A stretch of DNA of 64,000 nucleotides from Candidatus Baldrarchaeum yapensis (GCA_016840465.1 JAEOSH010000005.1:18736-82735), one strand, 5' to 3'; numbered from the stretch's first letter, positions 8,609 through 18,856 are shown. Translations and numbers: made by a program. The notes: generated by a model not told the origin, from the letters alone.

Positions 8609-9403
8609 TTAGCATAAAATCAGGGGAAGAAGTATCTGGATTGAGTTATAAACAGTGTGGAATGTTATTGGTCCAGCGAGGGTTCGGTTGCTTTTTTCGT
8701 AAAGTGTGCCGATAAGCAGTCCTATCACAAAAATTATCGGCATTGTGTAAGGCTCAAGATGTACAAGCGCGAATATTGCCGACGAAATCATAACTGCTTT
8801 AAGAAATCCGAGACGTAAAGTTAATGCTTGTTGCAAGAATCCCCTGAAAACCATTTCCTCCGAGAGCCCGATAGCTAACATCGAAATTGTTATTATTGTT
8901 GCGTCCAGCGGTGAGAAAGTTAATTCGGCTACGCCTATGTCTAAGTAGCGTGACACTATTGATACCATCACAGAACAAATTGCACCCCCAGTCGCTCCGA
9001 AAAATGTATGCTTCACGGCATTTTTTGGGTCTGCAGGCACGATTTTCATCCACGCTTTTAACACATGCCAGTTATCAAAATAAAAGTATATTGCCAATAT
9101 CATTGCCAACTCAGAGCCTGCCATCAAAGAGAGCATTACGAGAAATACCTGCTTAGAAGGAATCTCGTAGCGTGCGAAGAGAGCATAAACGAAATATGAT
9201 GGAAGTACAAGTAATACAGCTATTAGCAATATGCCGAGTGACATCAACAACGCCGCAATGGGCACACCAATTGCATGAGTGAACTTAAACGGCAAAAGTC
9301 GCATCCCACAATGTATACAATATTTTCCGGTAATTGGGGTGAGATTTCCACAATTTCTACAAGCTATCCTTCTTTCGTATTGATGGATTCTATTCACGAT
9401 CAT
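8609..9403 (-). CDS. CPBP (CAAX-protease-like) intramembrane metalloprotease with N-terminal zinc ribbon
   Basis: The 264-residue protein starts with a zinc ribbon (CRNCG near residue 15 and CIHCG near 29), followed by about seven hydrophobic segments. The CPBP motifs are present: EEMVFRGF near residue 185, FALVHLEP, and the closing PITFHTVYN with the third metal-binding His/Asn. These are membrane glutamate proteases of the Rce1 type; substrates in archaea are mostly unknown. Its start overlaps the end of the small upstream gene by 14 bases, suggesting an operon. Confidence 0.85.
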   Translation of the reverse strand: MIVNRIHQYERRIACRNCGNLTPITGKYCIHCGMRLLPFKFTHAIGVPIAALLMSLGILLIAVLLVLPSYFVYALFARYEIPSKQVFLVMLSLMAGSELAMILAIYFYFDNWHVLKAWMKIVPADPKNAVKHTFFGATGGAICSVMVSIVSRYLDIGVAELTFSPLDATIITISMLAIGLSEEMVFRGFLQQALTLRLGFLKAVMISSAIFALVHLEPYTMPIIFVIGLLIGTLYEKSNRTLAGPITFHTVYNSIQILLPLILC

Positions 9404-9575
9404 CGGAGCCCCCGGTGATATTGTCGGGGAATATGACGATCAATTTTACTGCGCTTTGATCTCTTAATGAAGTGATGAGTGTTGCAATATTTAATATTTG
9501 ATAACGTGTCGGCCGTCTGACTGTACAGCATAGTTTGTTATCGTTGTACTGTACTTCAAACGTCATCTTTGCCAC
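9390..9575 (-). CDS. Small protein encoded upstream of CPBP protease
   Basis: Up to 61 residues from GTG 9575 (or 58 from ATG 9566). No family recognised. It looks like a small mixed alpha/beta domain (FEVQYNDNKLCCTVRRP). The 14-base overlap with the CPBP start favours it as a real, translationally coupled gene. It faces the ferredoxin gene divergently across about 90 bases. Confidence 0.45.
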   Translation of the reverse strand: MAKMTFEVQYNDNKLCCTVRRPTRYQILNIATLITSLRDQSAVKLIVIFPDNITGGSDDRE

Positions 9576-9666
9576 ATCGGAGCATTTTTAATGAACACGA
9601 TGACACTCTTTGCTAACTACAGATCAAGAGACATTGATGGACACTAAAGACTTGGATGGGTTTGCC

Positions 9667-10077
9667 ATGAAAAGGGTAGCTATTGTAGATGTCGACCGTT
9701 GTGTCGGATGCCAGATGTGTATGTTCGCATGCACACGTAGGCACGGCGTGGGAGGGTTGGCGAGAAGCGCTATACACGTGAGGTCGGCAGGGGGTTTTGA
9801 AAGGGGTTTCGTCGTCATAGTGTGCAGGGCATGTTCGGATCCCCCTTGTGCAAAAGTTTGCCCTACAGGAGCATTGAGGCCACGAAAAGGGGGCGGAGTC
9901 GTTCTTGATGAAAGGAAATGCATAGGTTGTGGGCTCTGTGCTGAAGCTTGTCCTATTGGCGCCATATTTTGGGATGATGAGAGAAATAAACCAGTTGTTT
10001 GTAAGTATTGTGGCTCATGTGCCGAGCATTGCCCACATGGAGTTATAAAGCTTGAGGTTTTGGAGGGAGGAGAGTAG
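9667..10077 (+). CDS. Polyferredoxin partner of AOR (four [4Fe-4S] motifs)
   Basis: About 136 residues with four cysteine clusters in order: CVGCQMCMFAC, CRACSDPPCAKVCP, CIGCGLCAEACP and CKYCGSCAEHCP. This is the HycB/DmsB-type electron-transfer arrangement. It is the likely electron acceptor of the aldehyde oxidoreductase whose gene starts one base after its stop. I choose ATG 9667 (MKRVAIVDVDRCVGC) since homologues start just before the first cluster; ATG 9637 is an in-frame alternative. Confidence 0.85.
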   Translation: MKRVAIVDVDRCVGCQMCMFACTRRHGVGGLARSAIHVRSAGGFERGFVVIVCRACSDPPCAKVCPTGALRPRKGGGVVLDERKCIGCGLCAEACPIGAIFWDDERNKPVVCKYCGSCAEHCPHGVIKLEVLEGGE

Positions 10078-10078
10078 C

Positions 10079-11842
10079 ATGGTGGATAAGCTACTAAGTA
10101 GGGTTTTATACATCGATCTTTCAGAGAGGAAGTTCTGGGCTGAGGATCGGCGAGACCTCTTCGAGGAATACCTCGGGGGAACCGGTGTAGCTATCAATCT
10201 TTTGCGCGAGGAATGTCCAAGAGGCGCAGATCCGCTGGGACCCGATAATGTTATAATATTTGCTGTTGGACCGCTGACAGCAGTCTTTCCTATGGCATCG
10301 AAGACTGTCGCACTGTTCAAATCGCCACATACGGGAAATCTCGGTGAGAGTCACGCTGGTGGAAGAAGTGCTGCTGCAATAAGGTTAGCGGGTTATGGTG
10401 CGATTGTGATAAAGGGGCAGAGTGATATACCTGTATATGTTGCGATCCACGGCGACAAGGTGTACTTCAGAAACGCTATGGCGCTCTGGGGGATGAGAAG
10501 CACCTATACGGTCGGAAGAATAATAAGAGAGAACGAACCGGGTGCCGGAATAAGGACTATAATGAGGATAGGAAGGGCAGGAGAAAATCTCGTAACCTAC
10601 GCAACGGTGGTGACTGAAACATACCGTCACTTTGGGAGACTTGGATTGGGCGCTGTCTTCGGTAGTAAAAAGCTAAAAGCAATAGTTATTTCGGGGAAGC
10701 ATTCCATTCCGGTTGCTGATTCAAAAATGTACAAAGAAGTTTATGAAGAGATCTATAAGGCCGCCGTCAAATCCCCAGCAATGAAGAAGTATCATGATAT
10801 AGGAACGGCGGTAAACATATTGCCCCTTAACGAATTAGGTGCACTGCCAACGATGAATCTTAAAAAATCAAGATTTGAAAACGCTGAAAAGATAGCGGGC
10901 GAGGCGCTCGCCGAGTACTATCTAGGAAGAAGAGTGGCGTGCGCTCACTGCCCGGTTGCATGCATTCATTTGGCTATACTCAGAGAGCCTTACGTCGATG
11001 AACCTTATTTCTACAAGACAACATGGGTGTCGTATGATTACGAGCCGTTATACGCCCTTGGCACGATGCTTGGTGGCACCGACGTTTTCAAGATGCTCAA
11101 ATTAATGGAGGAGGTGGAGATCCAAGGACTTGATGCAATGAGCACTGGAGTTGTACTGGCATGGGCCACCGAGGCTATGGAGCGCGGCATGATTTCAACG
11201 AAGGAGACTCTTGGTGTTGAGTTGAAATGGGGAGATTATGACAACTATATAAAGGCCGTCCGCTTGATAGTCGAGCAACCAAATGAGTTCTATAAGGCGT
11301 TAGCGAGAGGGGTCGAGTATGCAGCATCGAAGTATGGAGGCCTAGAGTTCGCACTTGCTTTTGGCGGCAATGAGATGCCGGGGTATCACACGGGGCTCGC
11401 ATGTTACGTTGGATATCTAACCGGGGCGCGGCATAGTCACCTCGACTCGGCGGGCTATAGTCTGGATCAGAAGATGCTCTCAATGGAAAAGAGGCTAAGT
11501 CCCGAGGAGATAGGGAAGAGACTCTTTGAAGAGGAAAGTTGGAGGCAGATACTCTCGAGCTTAGTGGTGTGCTTCTTTGCAAGGGGGATCTACAAACCCG
11601 ATATTGTTATCAAATGTCTCAAAGTGATGGGATATGATTTCGACGAGAACAGATTAATGGCGTTGGGCCGGAAAATTCTTCGCCTCAAGCATAAATTCAA
11701 ATCTGACGAAGGATTCGATCCGAAAAAACTAAGAATTCCGAAGAGGATCCTTGAAACTGAAAGTCCACATGGAGTGCTCAGCGAGCAGGATATAAGAACG
11801 GCAGTGAATGCTTATTTTGAGGAACTTTACAAGGAACAGTGA
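10079..11842 (+). CDS. aor: Tungsten-containing aldehyde:ferredoxin oxidoreductase
   Basis: The 587-residue AOR oxidises aldehydes to acids, passing electrons to ferredoxin. The N terminus reads SRVLYIDLSERKF, then the tungstopterin-binding GNLGESHAGGRSAAAIR block. The [4Fe-4S] ligands appear as CAHCPVAC at about residues 288-295, with the distal Cys in VVCFFARG near 496, nearly the spacing of Pyrococcus AOR. ATG 10079 follows GGAGGGAGGAG and sits one base after the ferredoxin stop. Likely role is disposal of aldehydes from amino-acid 2-oxoacids. The exact aldehyde is not predictable. Confidence 0.92.
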   Translation: MVDKLLSRVLYIDLSERKFWAEDRRDLFEEYLGGTGVAINLLREECPRGADPLGPDNVIIFAVGPLTAVFPMASKTVALFKSPHTGNLGESHAGGRSAAAIRLAGYGAIVIKGQSDIPVYVAIHGDKVYFRNAMALWGMRSTYTVGRIIRENEPGAGIRTIMRIGRAGENLVTYATVVTETYRHFGRLGLGAVFGSKKLKAIVISGKHSIPVADSKMYKEVYEEIYKAAVKSPAMKKYHDIGTAVNILPLNELGALPTMNLKKSRFENAEKIAGEALAEYYLGRRVACAHCPVACIHLAILREPYVDEPYFYKTTWVSYDYEPLYALGTMLGGTDVFKMLKLMEEVEIQGLDAMSTGVVLAWATEAMERGMISTKETLGVELKWGDYDNYIKAVRLIVEQPNEFYKALARGVEYAASKYGGLEFALAFGGNEMPGYHTGLACYVGYLTGARHSHLDSAGYSLDQKMLSMEKRLSPEEIGKRLFEEESWRQILSSLVVCFFARGIYKPDIVIKCLKVMGYDFDENRLMALGRKILRLKHKFKSDEGFDPKKLRIPKRILETESPHGVLSEQDIRTAVNAYFEELYKEQ

Positions 11843-11860
11843 ATTTCCGTCAACATATTC

Positions 11861-13252
11861 TCACACATAATCTTTTTTAGCACCCTCCTTTAGTGCATTC
11901 AACAATCTTAAGATCTTATTTACAACATCTATCGCATCTTTTCCTAATATTATCGTCATGGGCTCCTTTCCCCAATCCCCCCTGTGATATATAACGTCCG
12001 GAACCTGGCCCAACGCCTTTATCGCAACATCTGCTCCCCATATCGTGGATCTCCCTTCAATTTTCTTAACTTCAGGTGGTTCCTTGCTTCTGTCATAGAA
12101 AGAAACCTTCCAGCCTAACTCTTTGCAAACGTTAATGATTTCTTCTGAGTACTTTATGTTCATTGCTGCACGCACATTCGGGTCATACTTCATGGCTACG
12201 AGTACGTAATTTGCCACATGTCTCGAAGCTCCAAATGTGGGACATGCCGTCACCACAATTCTCTCGCCAGCTCTTACGATCCTGCCGGGTATACCGGCAA
12301 CATCCATCGCACCCATGCAGTGTTCCACTGCCATCACAAGATTTGATCCCACCTCCGGTATTAATTCGAAAAGACCATCGGCTCTTTCCAAGATCCTAAT
12401 AGCCGCATCGATATTTTGTAGCACCAGTGCCCGTTCCGCCTCTCTATAAACGAATGCCATCGGATCTACCGGACCTATGCCTCCTCCTACATCTAACCCG
12501 TATTTTATTGCAATTGTAACGATGTCTTTCGCTATCCTCACAGCCTTCGGTATCTCTCTTCCTTTTGCCAGTTCTGCAGCAATCGCTGCTGAAAAAACAC
12601 AGCCCGTTCCATGGGTATTCTTCGTATCTATACGCTCACTCACATAATACCTAAATCTGCCATCGAAGTATAAAATATCGGTAACGACATTACCCCCTAA
12701 GTGACCTCCTTTTACAACAGCTGCTTTTGCACCCATGTCAACTATCGCTTTCGCTGCCTTCTCGGCATCCTCACTGCTCTTTATTCTCATCCCTGTTATT
12801 TTTTCGGCCTCAGGAACATTGGGCGTAACCACAGTAGCGATAGGAATCAGTCTTTTTACGAGTTTTTCAAAAGCTTCTTCCCTTATCAGCAGAGTACCAC
12901 TCTTAGCACGAATGATGGGATCGACAACAAGTGGGATTTTCATAGCTTCAATGGCATCGGCAACTACATCTATTATCTCGGAAGTGTACAGCATACCCGT
13001 CTTTGCCGCTTGAACGCTAAGATCGTTCAATATCGCATCTAACTGTTGTTTAACAATGTCCGGTGGAAGAGCATATACTTCGTGGACCCCCCTCGTATTC
13101 TGTGCGGTAATAGCAGTAATTACTGATGCGCCATAAACCCTTAACGCTGCAAACGTCTTTAGATCCGCTTGTATACCCGCGCCCCCGCTGGAGTCCGATC
13201 CAGCTATTGTGAGTGCGCAGGGAAACCTTTTTCCCTTCGAAATACTCACCAT
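11861..13252 (-). CDS. thiDN: Bifunctional HMP/HMP-P kinase and archaeal thiamine-phosphate synthase (ThiD-ThiN)
   Basis: The 463-residue fusion has an N-terminal ThiD ribokinase-fold domain ([19 protein letters not shown] near residue 16, then the [14 protein letters not shown] anion-hole motif near 212). The C-terminal ThiN domain (about 290-463) contains [19 protein letters not shown] and [11 protein letters not shown]. It phosphorylates hydroxymethylpyrimidine and joins it to the thiazole phosphate, the standard archaeal thiamin route. ATG 13252 follows AGGTGATC. I saw no TPP-riboswitch-like sequence in the short upstream region, which it shares with the divergent peptidase gene. Confidence 0.93.
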   Translation of the reverse strand: MVSISKGKRFPCALTIAGSDSSGGAGIQADLKTFAALRVYGASVITAITAQNTRGVHEVYALPPDIVKQQLDAILNDLSVQAAKTGMLYTSEIIDVVADAIEAMKIPLVVDPIIRAKSGTLLIREEAFEKLVKRLIPIATVVTPNVPEAEKITGMRIKSSEDAEKAAKAIVDMGAKAAVVKGGHLGGNVVTDILYFDGRFRYYVSERIDTKNTHGTGCVFSAAIAAELAKGREIPKAVRIAKDIVTIAIKYGLDVGGGIGPVDPMAFVYREAERALVLQNIDAAIRILERADGLFELIPEVGSNLVMAVEHCMGAMDVAGIPGRIVRAGERIVVTACPTFGASRHVANYVLVAMKYDPNVRAAMNIKYSEEIINVCKELGWKVSFYDRSKEPPEVKKIEGRSTIWGADVAIKALGQVPDVIYHRGDWGKEPMTIILGKDAIDVVNKILRLLNALKEGAKKDYV

Positions 13253-13304
13253 TTTATGATCACCTGATTCCTTCTACACCGAAAGTACTCACGTGGTGCT
13301 TTAA

Positions 13305-14462
13305 ATGGTACACCCCAAAATACCAATTGCCCAGCAAATGCTCAGGGAGATGGGTATAGACCTGTGGATGATCGTTTGTTCCGAGGCTTCCGACGTGCAC
13401 AGCCCCTACCTCCTTGGTGTCACATGTTACTCGCGTCATGCAATAATAATACCCAGCACCGGAAAAAGCAGTGTGATAATTCACCAAATGGAGGGGCCCA
13501 TGGTAGAACGCCAGGGAACAGTCGATGAGGTCGTAACGTATAGGTCAACGAGAGAGTTCGTTGATAAATTGAAGGAAGTAGTGCTGTCAATATCCGAAAA
13601 GCCAAAAATAGCGCTGAATTTTGTAGAAAACCTATACGAAGAGGGCGGTGACCCCATTAATACAATTACATATGGAGATGTCCTCGCACTACAGAAACTC
13701 TTCCCTGGGGCCACATTCGTTTCCGCAAAGGAGATATTAGAAAAATTGACATTAACAAAAAGTGCGGAAGAAATAAGATTACACGAGAAAGCAATAGAAA
13801 TAACTCTAAAAGCTATGAAGGCAGCAATAGAATTCATAAAATCCGGGGTTTCTGAATGTGAAGTCGCCGCTGAGGCAGAATATGTTATGAGAAAGGAGGG
13901 GGCAGGAACGGCTTTTTCCACAATAGTTGCCAGTGGACCAAATAGCGCTGATCCACATCATGAAACAAGCGAACGAAAAATAGGACGCGATGACGTTGTA
14001 ATATTAGACATGGGGGCAAAATATAAGCTCATGGCTGCGGATATTACATGGACTGTGTTTGTTGGAAAAAATCCGCCAAAGGATCTAGAGAAAATTTACC
14101 GTATTGTTTTAGACGCAAAAAGAGAGGCAACTAATGCCCTTAGACCTGGTATTAAGGGGTGGGAAGTGGATAAGGCGGCGAGAGACGTAATTTACGGTAA
14201 CGGTTTCTCGGATGAACATTTCAGCCATGGGACTGGTCATCCATTGGGTTTAGTCGTACATGGATTAGGACCTGCGCTAACAAAGAAGGAGTGGTCTAAG
14301 AGAGCTGAGTTGGAGTTAGTACCTACAATGATAGTTACAATAGAACCAGGAATCTATATTAGGGGAAAATACGGTGTCCGATTGGAAGATGATGTTTTAA
14401 TAACCGAGGATGGGAGAAGGATTCTCAGCAAAACGCCAGATAGCCTGTTAACGATCACTTAA
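13305..14462 (+). CDS. pepQ: Xaa-Pro aminopeptidase/prolidase (M24)
   Basis: The 385-residue protein has an N-terminal creatinase-like domain and a C-terminal pita-bread catalytic domain. Metal ligands are visible: DMGAKYKLMAADITW (two Asp), HGTGHPLGL (His), TIEPGIYI (Glu) and GVRLEDDVLIT (Glu). It removes N-terminal residues before proline or cleaves Xaa-Pro dipeptides, consistent with peptide use. ATG 13305 has only a weak GGTG upstream. Divergent from thiDN. Confidence 0.9.
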   Translation: MVHPKIPIAQQMLREMGIDLWMIVCSEASDVHSPYLLGVTCYSRHAIIIPSTGKSSVIIHQMEGPMVERQGTVDEVVTYRSTREFVDKLKEVVLSISEKPKIALNFVENLYEEGGDPINTITYGDVLALQKLFPGATFVSAKEILEKLTLTKSAEEIRLHEKAIEITLKAMKAAIEFIKSGVSECEVAAEAEYVMRKEGAGTAFSTIVASGPNSADPHHETSERKIGRDDVVILDMGAKYKLMAADITWTVFVGKNPPKDLEKIYRIVLDAKREATNALRPGIKGWEVDKAARDVIYGNGFSDEHFSHGTGHPLGLVVHGLGPALTKKEWSKRAELELVPTMIVTIEPGIYIRGKYGVRLEDDVLITEDGRRILSKTPDSLLTIT

Positions 14463-14571
14463 TACATTAATATCAGATCCGCTGCATACAATACCCGTTT
14501 AAGTAACTTATCATACTTTATATTCAATTTTATGCTTTTTGGCCAAGTTTTTTGCTTTAAACAAAAAAATG

Positions 14572-14581
14572 TTAATAAATA
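14572..14581 (+). promoter_or_regulatory. TATA box for the BMP transporter operon
   Basis: TTAATAAATA preceded by an A-rich stretch (ACAAAAAAATG) lies about 70 bases before the start of the binding-protein gene, consistent with a start of transcription near 14603 and a leader of about 50 bases. Confidence 0.45.
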
Positions 14582-14652
14582 CTGTCGTATTACGTCACTT
14601 TTTTAAGTGTATGTGTTGAAGGATCGTTTGAGGATGAGTAGAGGTGCCCAAG

Positions 14653-16116
14653 ATGAAAAAGGTGCTTAATAGAAGCATAGCGCTAAGTTTTGCATTCTAT
14701 GTGCTATTGCTGTTCCCCATTGTCATCGCAGCTGCCTCCGCGGGCACCGCTTACGCGACAAAAATCAGTAACGTTCAGATTCCTGCAAACTACGAGCAGA
14801 TGGTATTAATGCAAAGAGCAAAAGTATACTCCGAAATTGTGACGTTAACACAGTTTTCAACAATTAGGGCCGGATTCATATATGTAGGTCCAATTGGAGA
14901 CTATGGATGGACCCACGCTCATGATAGAGGAAGAAAGATAGTTGATGATAAATATAACTGGTTAGAAACAGTGTACGTAGAAAGCGTTAGTGAAGATAAA
15001 TGTTATGATGTAATTAGGCAATTAGTCGAAGTTAACAAATGTAATGTTATATTTACAACGAGTTTTGGATTCATGGACCCAACACTTGAAGCGGCTAAGT
15101 ACTACTACGATGAACTGGGTTGGAGAAATGTGACGTTCTTCCACTGCTCCGGTTTTAAGAACTACACTAATATGGGTAATTACTTTGCAGAGTTTTATCA
15201 AATCTACTACTTGAATGGTCTGATGGCAGGTGCATTGACAAAAACCGGCAAAGCCGGCTATGTGGCGGCACACTTAATTCCCGAGGTAATACGACATATA
15301 AACGCGTTTGCACTTGGCTTTAAAGAGGTCGCGATGCAACGCGGTTTTAAGAATCCAACCGTCTATGTGATGAAAATAGGGAAGTGGTACGATCCGGATA
15401 AGGCTAGAGAGTTAGCGAAAATACTCGTTGAGGAGTATGGATGTGATGTCCTCGCGTTTACTGAGGACTCTCCAGCTGTTATACAGTATTGTCAGAAACT
15501 CTTTGAAGAAACAGGAAAACTCGTATACACATTCGCTCACTACAGTCCGATGCTAAAATATGGGCCAAATGTTACTGTAAGTGGACAACTTGCGCACTGG
15601 GAGGTTATATACGAGGACATATTGGTTAAGATACATGAAGGGAAACTAACGCCCAATAACATAAGCAATCTACCTCCATTCTACTACTGGTGGAGGCTTG
15701 GAGAGGGCGCAGTGGAGCTTGGATGTGACTATGGTGTTATGATAAACCCCATCTTCTTGGACGATTTGAAGAGCATAACTGTCAAAGATAAATTGACGAA
15801 TGAAACCGTATCAGCGTATGAATTGATAATGCGAAGATTAAATGCTATGAACAAGACAAAACCCGACTTTGATCCGTTTACTGGTCCAATAAAGGCCGCG
15901 AACGGAACAATAGTGATAAAGGAGGGTGAAGTGCTACCTGAGAAGGATCTATGGGCATTATACTTTGGTATGAATTGGTTTGTTGAGGGAGTTGTCGTAA
16001 TTGAGGAGAAGCCAGCGCCGTTTGCATGGGAGTGGTGGATGATAGCGCTAATAGCCGTGGCAGTAATCGTGGTGGTAATAGTACTGGTGTCGCTTGCCAG
16101 AAGAAGGAGGCCTTAA
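14653..16116 (+). CDS. BMP-family substrate-binding protein of a nucleoside-type ABC importer
   Basis: About 487 residues. It has a signal peptide (MKKVLNRS then a hydrophobic stretch to about residue 33), then a PnrA/BMP periplasmic-binding fold: IRAGFIYVGPIGDYGWTHAHD near residue 75, VIFTTSFGFMDPTL and GKAGYVAAHLIPEVIRHI. A C-terminal membrane anchor follows (AVAVIVVVIVLVSLARRRRP). Known members bind purine nucleosides or bind autoinducers/thiamine precursors. ATG 14653 is chosen since GAGGTG lies six bases upstream. First gene of a four-gene importer operon. The anchor replaces the lipid attachment used in bacteria. Confidence 0.88.
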   Translation: MKKVLNRSIALSFAFYVLLLFPIVIAAASAGTAYATKISNVQIPANYEQMVLMQRAKVYSEIVTLTQFSTIRAGFIYVGPIGDYGWTHAHDRGRKIVDDKYNWLETVYVESVSEDKCYDVIRQLVEVNKCNVIFTTSFGFMDPTLEAAKYYYDELGWRNVTFFHCSGFKNYTNMGNYFAEFYQIYYLNGLMAGALTKTGKAGYVAAHLIPEVIRHINAFALGFKEVAMQRGFKNPTVYVMKIGKWYDPDKARELAKILVEEYGCDVLAFTEDSPAVIQYCQKLFEETGKLVYTFAHYSPMLKYGPNVTVSGQLAHWEVIYEDILVKIHEGKLTPNNISNLPPFYYWWRLGEGAVELGCDYGVMINPIFLDDLKSITVKDKLTNETVSAYELIMRRLNAMNKTKPDFDPFTGPIKAANGTIVIKEGEVLPEKDLWALYFGMNWFVEGVVVIEEKPAPFAWEWWMIALIAVAVIVVVIVLVSLARRRRP

Positions 16117-16197
16117 AAATGCCATTTTCAACTATCTTCCATATTTTTCATTTATTTTTGTGTTTTTATGTTCATCAATTGCTTGAGGTGATATCTC

Positions 16198-17781
16198 ATG
16201 TGTGAGAATTATGAGGTTGCTGTTCTTATGAAGAATATTACGAAGAGGTTCCACAACATCGTTGCGAACGATCGTATTACCTTTGACGTGAAGGTTGGAG
16301 AGATCCACGCACTCCTTGGAGAGAACGGCGCCGGAAAGACCACGCTCATGAATATCCTATTCGGGCACTATCGGCCCGATGAGGGCGAAATTTACGTTTA
16401 TGGAAGAAAAGTGAAGATTTCCTGCCCACGTGATGCGATCAAGCTGGGCATTATGATGATCCATCAGCATCCACTCCTAGTGGAGAATCTTTCTGTACTG
16501 GAGAACATAGCGTTATTGTATGGTATACATGATTCACTAGGGTTGTTGCTTTCACCTAGGAAGTTGAGAGATAAGTTGACCGATATGATAGAGAAATACA
16601 ATTTGAAGATAGATTTAGATGCTAAAGTCTGGCAATTATCTGCAAGCCAGAAGCAACAAGTTGAACTCTTGAAGGCGTTAGTATACGATTCCAAAATATT
16701 GATACTTGACGAGCCAACTTCTATATTGACTCCAATTGAGAAGGAGTGGTTATTTTCGTTTATACGGAAAATGAAGAGGGATGGTAAGTCGGTTATTTTC
16801 ATAACACACAAGTTAGAAGAGGCCATCTCTATAAGTGATAGAATAACCGTCTTGCGCAGGGGTAGGGTTGTTGGCACTTTAAATTCCTCCGAAACTAGTG
16901 TCCAAGAGTTAGCAAGACTCATGATAGGAGAGGAGGGTTTGCGCAACGAGCGAATCGTATCCATTCAGAAAAGAGCGGATGGTGATCTGGATAATAAGCG
17001 TATCGTTCTCGAAGTCTCAGATCTCTCGGTATTAGACGATAGGGGATCGCCAGCCGTACGCGGTGTCTCCTTTGAAGTCTACGAGGGTGAAATATTTGGT
17101 ATTATCGGTGTGTCAGGTAATGGCCAGACAGAATTAGTAGAAGCCATAACAGGTCTAAGAAAAGTGCAAAAGGGACGTATAAGGATTGATAGTCAGGACG
17201 TGACAAATAGAGGACCAAGGTATATTCAATCGTTAGGTGTTGCACATATACCGGAGCACAGAATTAAGCACGGAATAGTTTCCGAGTTGAGTGTTGCTGA
17301 AAACCTCGTGTTAAAAGTTTATAGGAAGCCTCCCTTCTGTAAAGGCCCGTATCTTAATTCAAAAGAGATATCACGGTGGGCTCGTGAACTCATATCCGAG
17401 TTTTCGATAGTGACTCCGAATGAAAAGATTCCCGTTGGACAACTTTCGGGTGGTAACATTCAGAGAGTTATCGTTGCGAGAGAGGTTTCTATGAAGCCAA
17501 AGTTACTAATCGCGGCATACCCCACGCACGGATTGGACATCGCTGCCACGAGATTTGTTAGGGAAATTCTAAAGTCGGAGAAAGATAGAGGATGCGCCGT
17601 TCTTCTAGTTTCGAACGATATTGATGAGGTCCTCGAGCTGTGTGATAGGATCGCTGTGATGTATGAGGGAAGGATACTGAAAATTATAAGTGCTGAGGAG
17701 GCAACGAAAGAGAAAATAGGACTACTGATGAGTGGAGTTGATACGATTGAAGGTGCTCAGATCGATCAACATTACCATTAG
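16198..17781 (+). CDS. Double-domain ABC ATPase of BMP-type importer (NupO/RbsA-like)
   Basis: The 527-residue protein carries two ABC domains. Domain 1 has Walker A GENGAGKTTL near residue 40, a degenerate signature LSASQKQQVE and Walker B LILDEPTS. Domain 2 has the typical degenerate Walker A GVSGNGQTEL, signature LSGGNIQRV and a Walker B region AYPTHGLD. This asymmetry is normal for NupO/YufO-like ATPases of nucleoside importers. ATG 16198 follows GAGGTGAT by six bases. The permease frame begins inside its 3-prime end. Confidence 0.92.
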   Translation: MCENYEVAVLMKNITKRFHNIVANDRITFDVKVGEIHALLGENGAGKTTLMNILFGHYRPDEGEIYVYGRKVKISCPRDAIKLGIMMIHQHPLLVENLSVLENIALLYGIHDSLGLLLSPRKLRDKLTDMIEKYNLKIDLDAKVWQLSASQKQQVELLKALVYDSKILILDEPTSILTPIEKEWLFSFIRKMKRDGKSVIFITHKLEEAISISDRITVLRRGRVVGTLNSSETSVQELARLMIGEEGLRNERIVSIQKRADGDLDNKRIVLEVSDLSVLDDRGSPAVRGVSFEVYEGEIFGIIGVSGNGQTELVEAITGLRKVQKGRIRIDSQDVTNRGPRYIQSLGVAHIPEHRIKHGIVSELSVAENLVLKVYRKPPFCKGPYLNSKEISRWARELISEFSIVTPNEKIPVGQLSGGNIQRVIVAREVSMKPKLLIAAYPTHGLDIAATRFVREILKSEKDRGCAVLLVSNDIDEVLELCDRIAVMYEGRILKIISAEEATKEKIGLLMSGVDTIEGAQIDQHYH

Positions 17782-18844
17782 AAGGAGGGAACATGTACCT
17801 AGGATATTTGAGCTTTTGATCCCAGTGTGCTCCGCGGTTGTCGGCTTGGTCGTGTGCGCGCTGATATTTCTCTTGCAGGGAATAGATCCTATATATGCTT
17901 ATTCCGAGATCTACCGTTACTCTTTGGGAGGGCCGATACAAGTATCCAATGTAATTAGGGTTATGATTCCGTTAATACTCTGTGCAACGGGATTGATACT
18001 CGTGTTCCGTGCTGGAGTTTGGAACATAGGGGCTGAGGGACAAATACTAATAGGAGCCATTGTTGCAACCGGGGTGGCTCTCTTCGTACTCCAGGGCAAT
18101 ACTAACAGTGCACTTTTTATATTCTCCATGATAACTCTCGGATTCATATTTGGGGGGCTCTGGGCTCTTATTCCTGCGATTTTAAAGGCAAAGCTTGACG
18201 TAAATGAAATAATCACAACGCTGATGATGAACTATATAGCTGCTTATATACTTCAGTATCTAGTATACGGTCCGTGGAAGGGAAAAAAGACGTTTGGTTT
18301 TCCGATCACTGATGAAATACCACCTCAAGCACATTTTCCATTAATTCCGGGGACATTAATTCACATTCCTACATTGATACTCGCTATTTGCTCGATTGTG
18401 TTTGTATTCTTCGTGATGACACAAACGACCCTCGGTTACGAGATAAAGGTTTTTGGATCAAACCCGGATGCCGCGAAGTATGCTGGTATAAGCAAAACGA
18501 AAGTGATATTGATAACTATGTTCATAAGTGGTGGACTTGCAGGGGTTGCGGGAGCAGGGGAGATCGGAGGTGTGCATCATCGGTTAATATATAACCCATG
18601 GAGTATTTCTGCAAACTATGGGTTTACTGCGATCATAGTTGCGTTTCTCGCAAGACTAAATCCCATAGGTATCATCCCCGCAGCGTTTCTGATGGCAATA
18701 TTGATAGTTGGAACAAGAGCTTTGCAAATAACATTTAACTTGCCAGTAGGTGTGATTAATGTCTTTAATGGGAGTATTTTGATAACGATGGTGAGTATGG
18801 AGTTTTTCAGACATTATAGGATCGTAATAAGAAGATCCGAGTGA
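17732..18844 (+). CDS. BMP-type ABC importer permease 1
   Basis: A membrane protein of up to 370 residues with about nine hydrophobic segments and the BPD_transp_2 motif (FRAGVWNIGAEGQILIGA near residue 90, then GINP-like GFTAIIVAFLARLNPIGI). It pairs with the downstream permease to form the channel. The GTG at 17732 overlaps the ATPase gene by 50 bases; downstream in-frame GTG/TTG codons are possible starts, and a good GAAGGAGG site at about 17782-17789 is followed by an out-of-frame ATG, so the start is uncertain. Confidence 0.88.
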   Translation: MELIRLKVLRSINITIRRREHVPRIFELLIPVCSAVVGLVVCALIFLLQGIDPIYAYSEIYRYSLGGPIQVSNVIRVMIPLILCATGLILVFRAGVWNIGAEGQILIGAIVATGVALFVLQGNTNSALFIFSMITLGFIFGGLWALIPAILKAKLDVNEIITTLMMNYIAAYILQYLVYGPWKGKKTFGFPITDEIPPQAHFPLIPGTLIHIPTLILAICSIVFVFFVMTQTTLGYEIKVFGSNPDAAKYAGISKTKVILITMFISGGLAGVAGAGEIGGVHHRLIYNPWSISANYGFTAIIVAFLARLNPIGIIPAAFLMAILIVGTRALQITFNLPVGVINVFNGSILITMVSMEFFRHYRIVIRRSE

Positions 18845-18856
18845 GGTGAGCGTCAC

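Noticed and set aside
13253-13304. TPP riboswitch upstream of thiDN
   Set aside because: The gap is only about 50 bases and lacks the CUGAGA and ACCUGAUC-type cores.
13481-13921. 146-residue antisense frame inside the peptidase gene
   Set aside because: Full overlap with a well-matched M24 gene; no motif or start signal.
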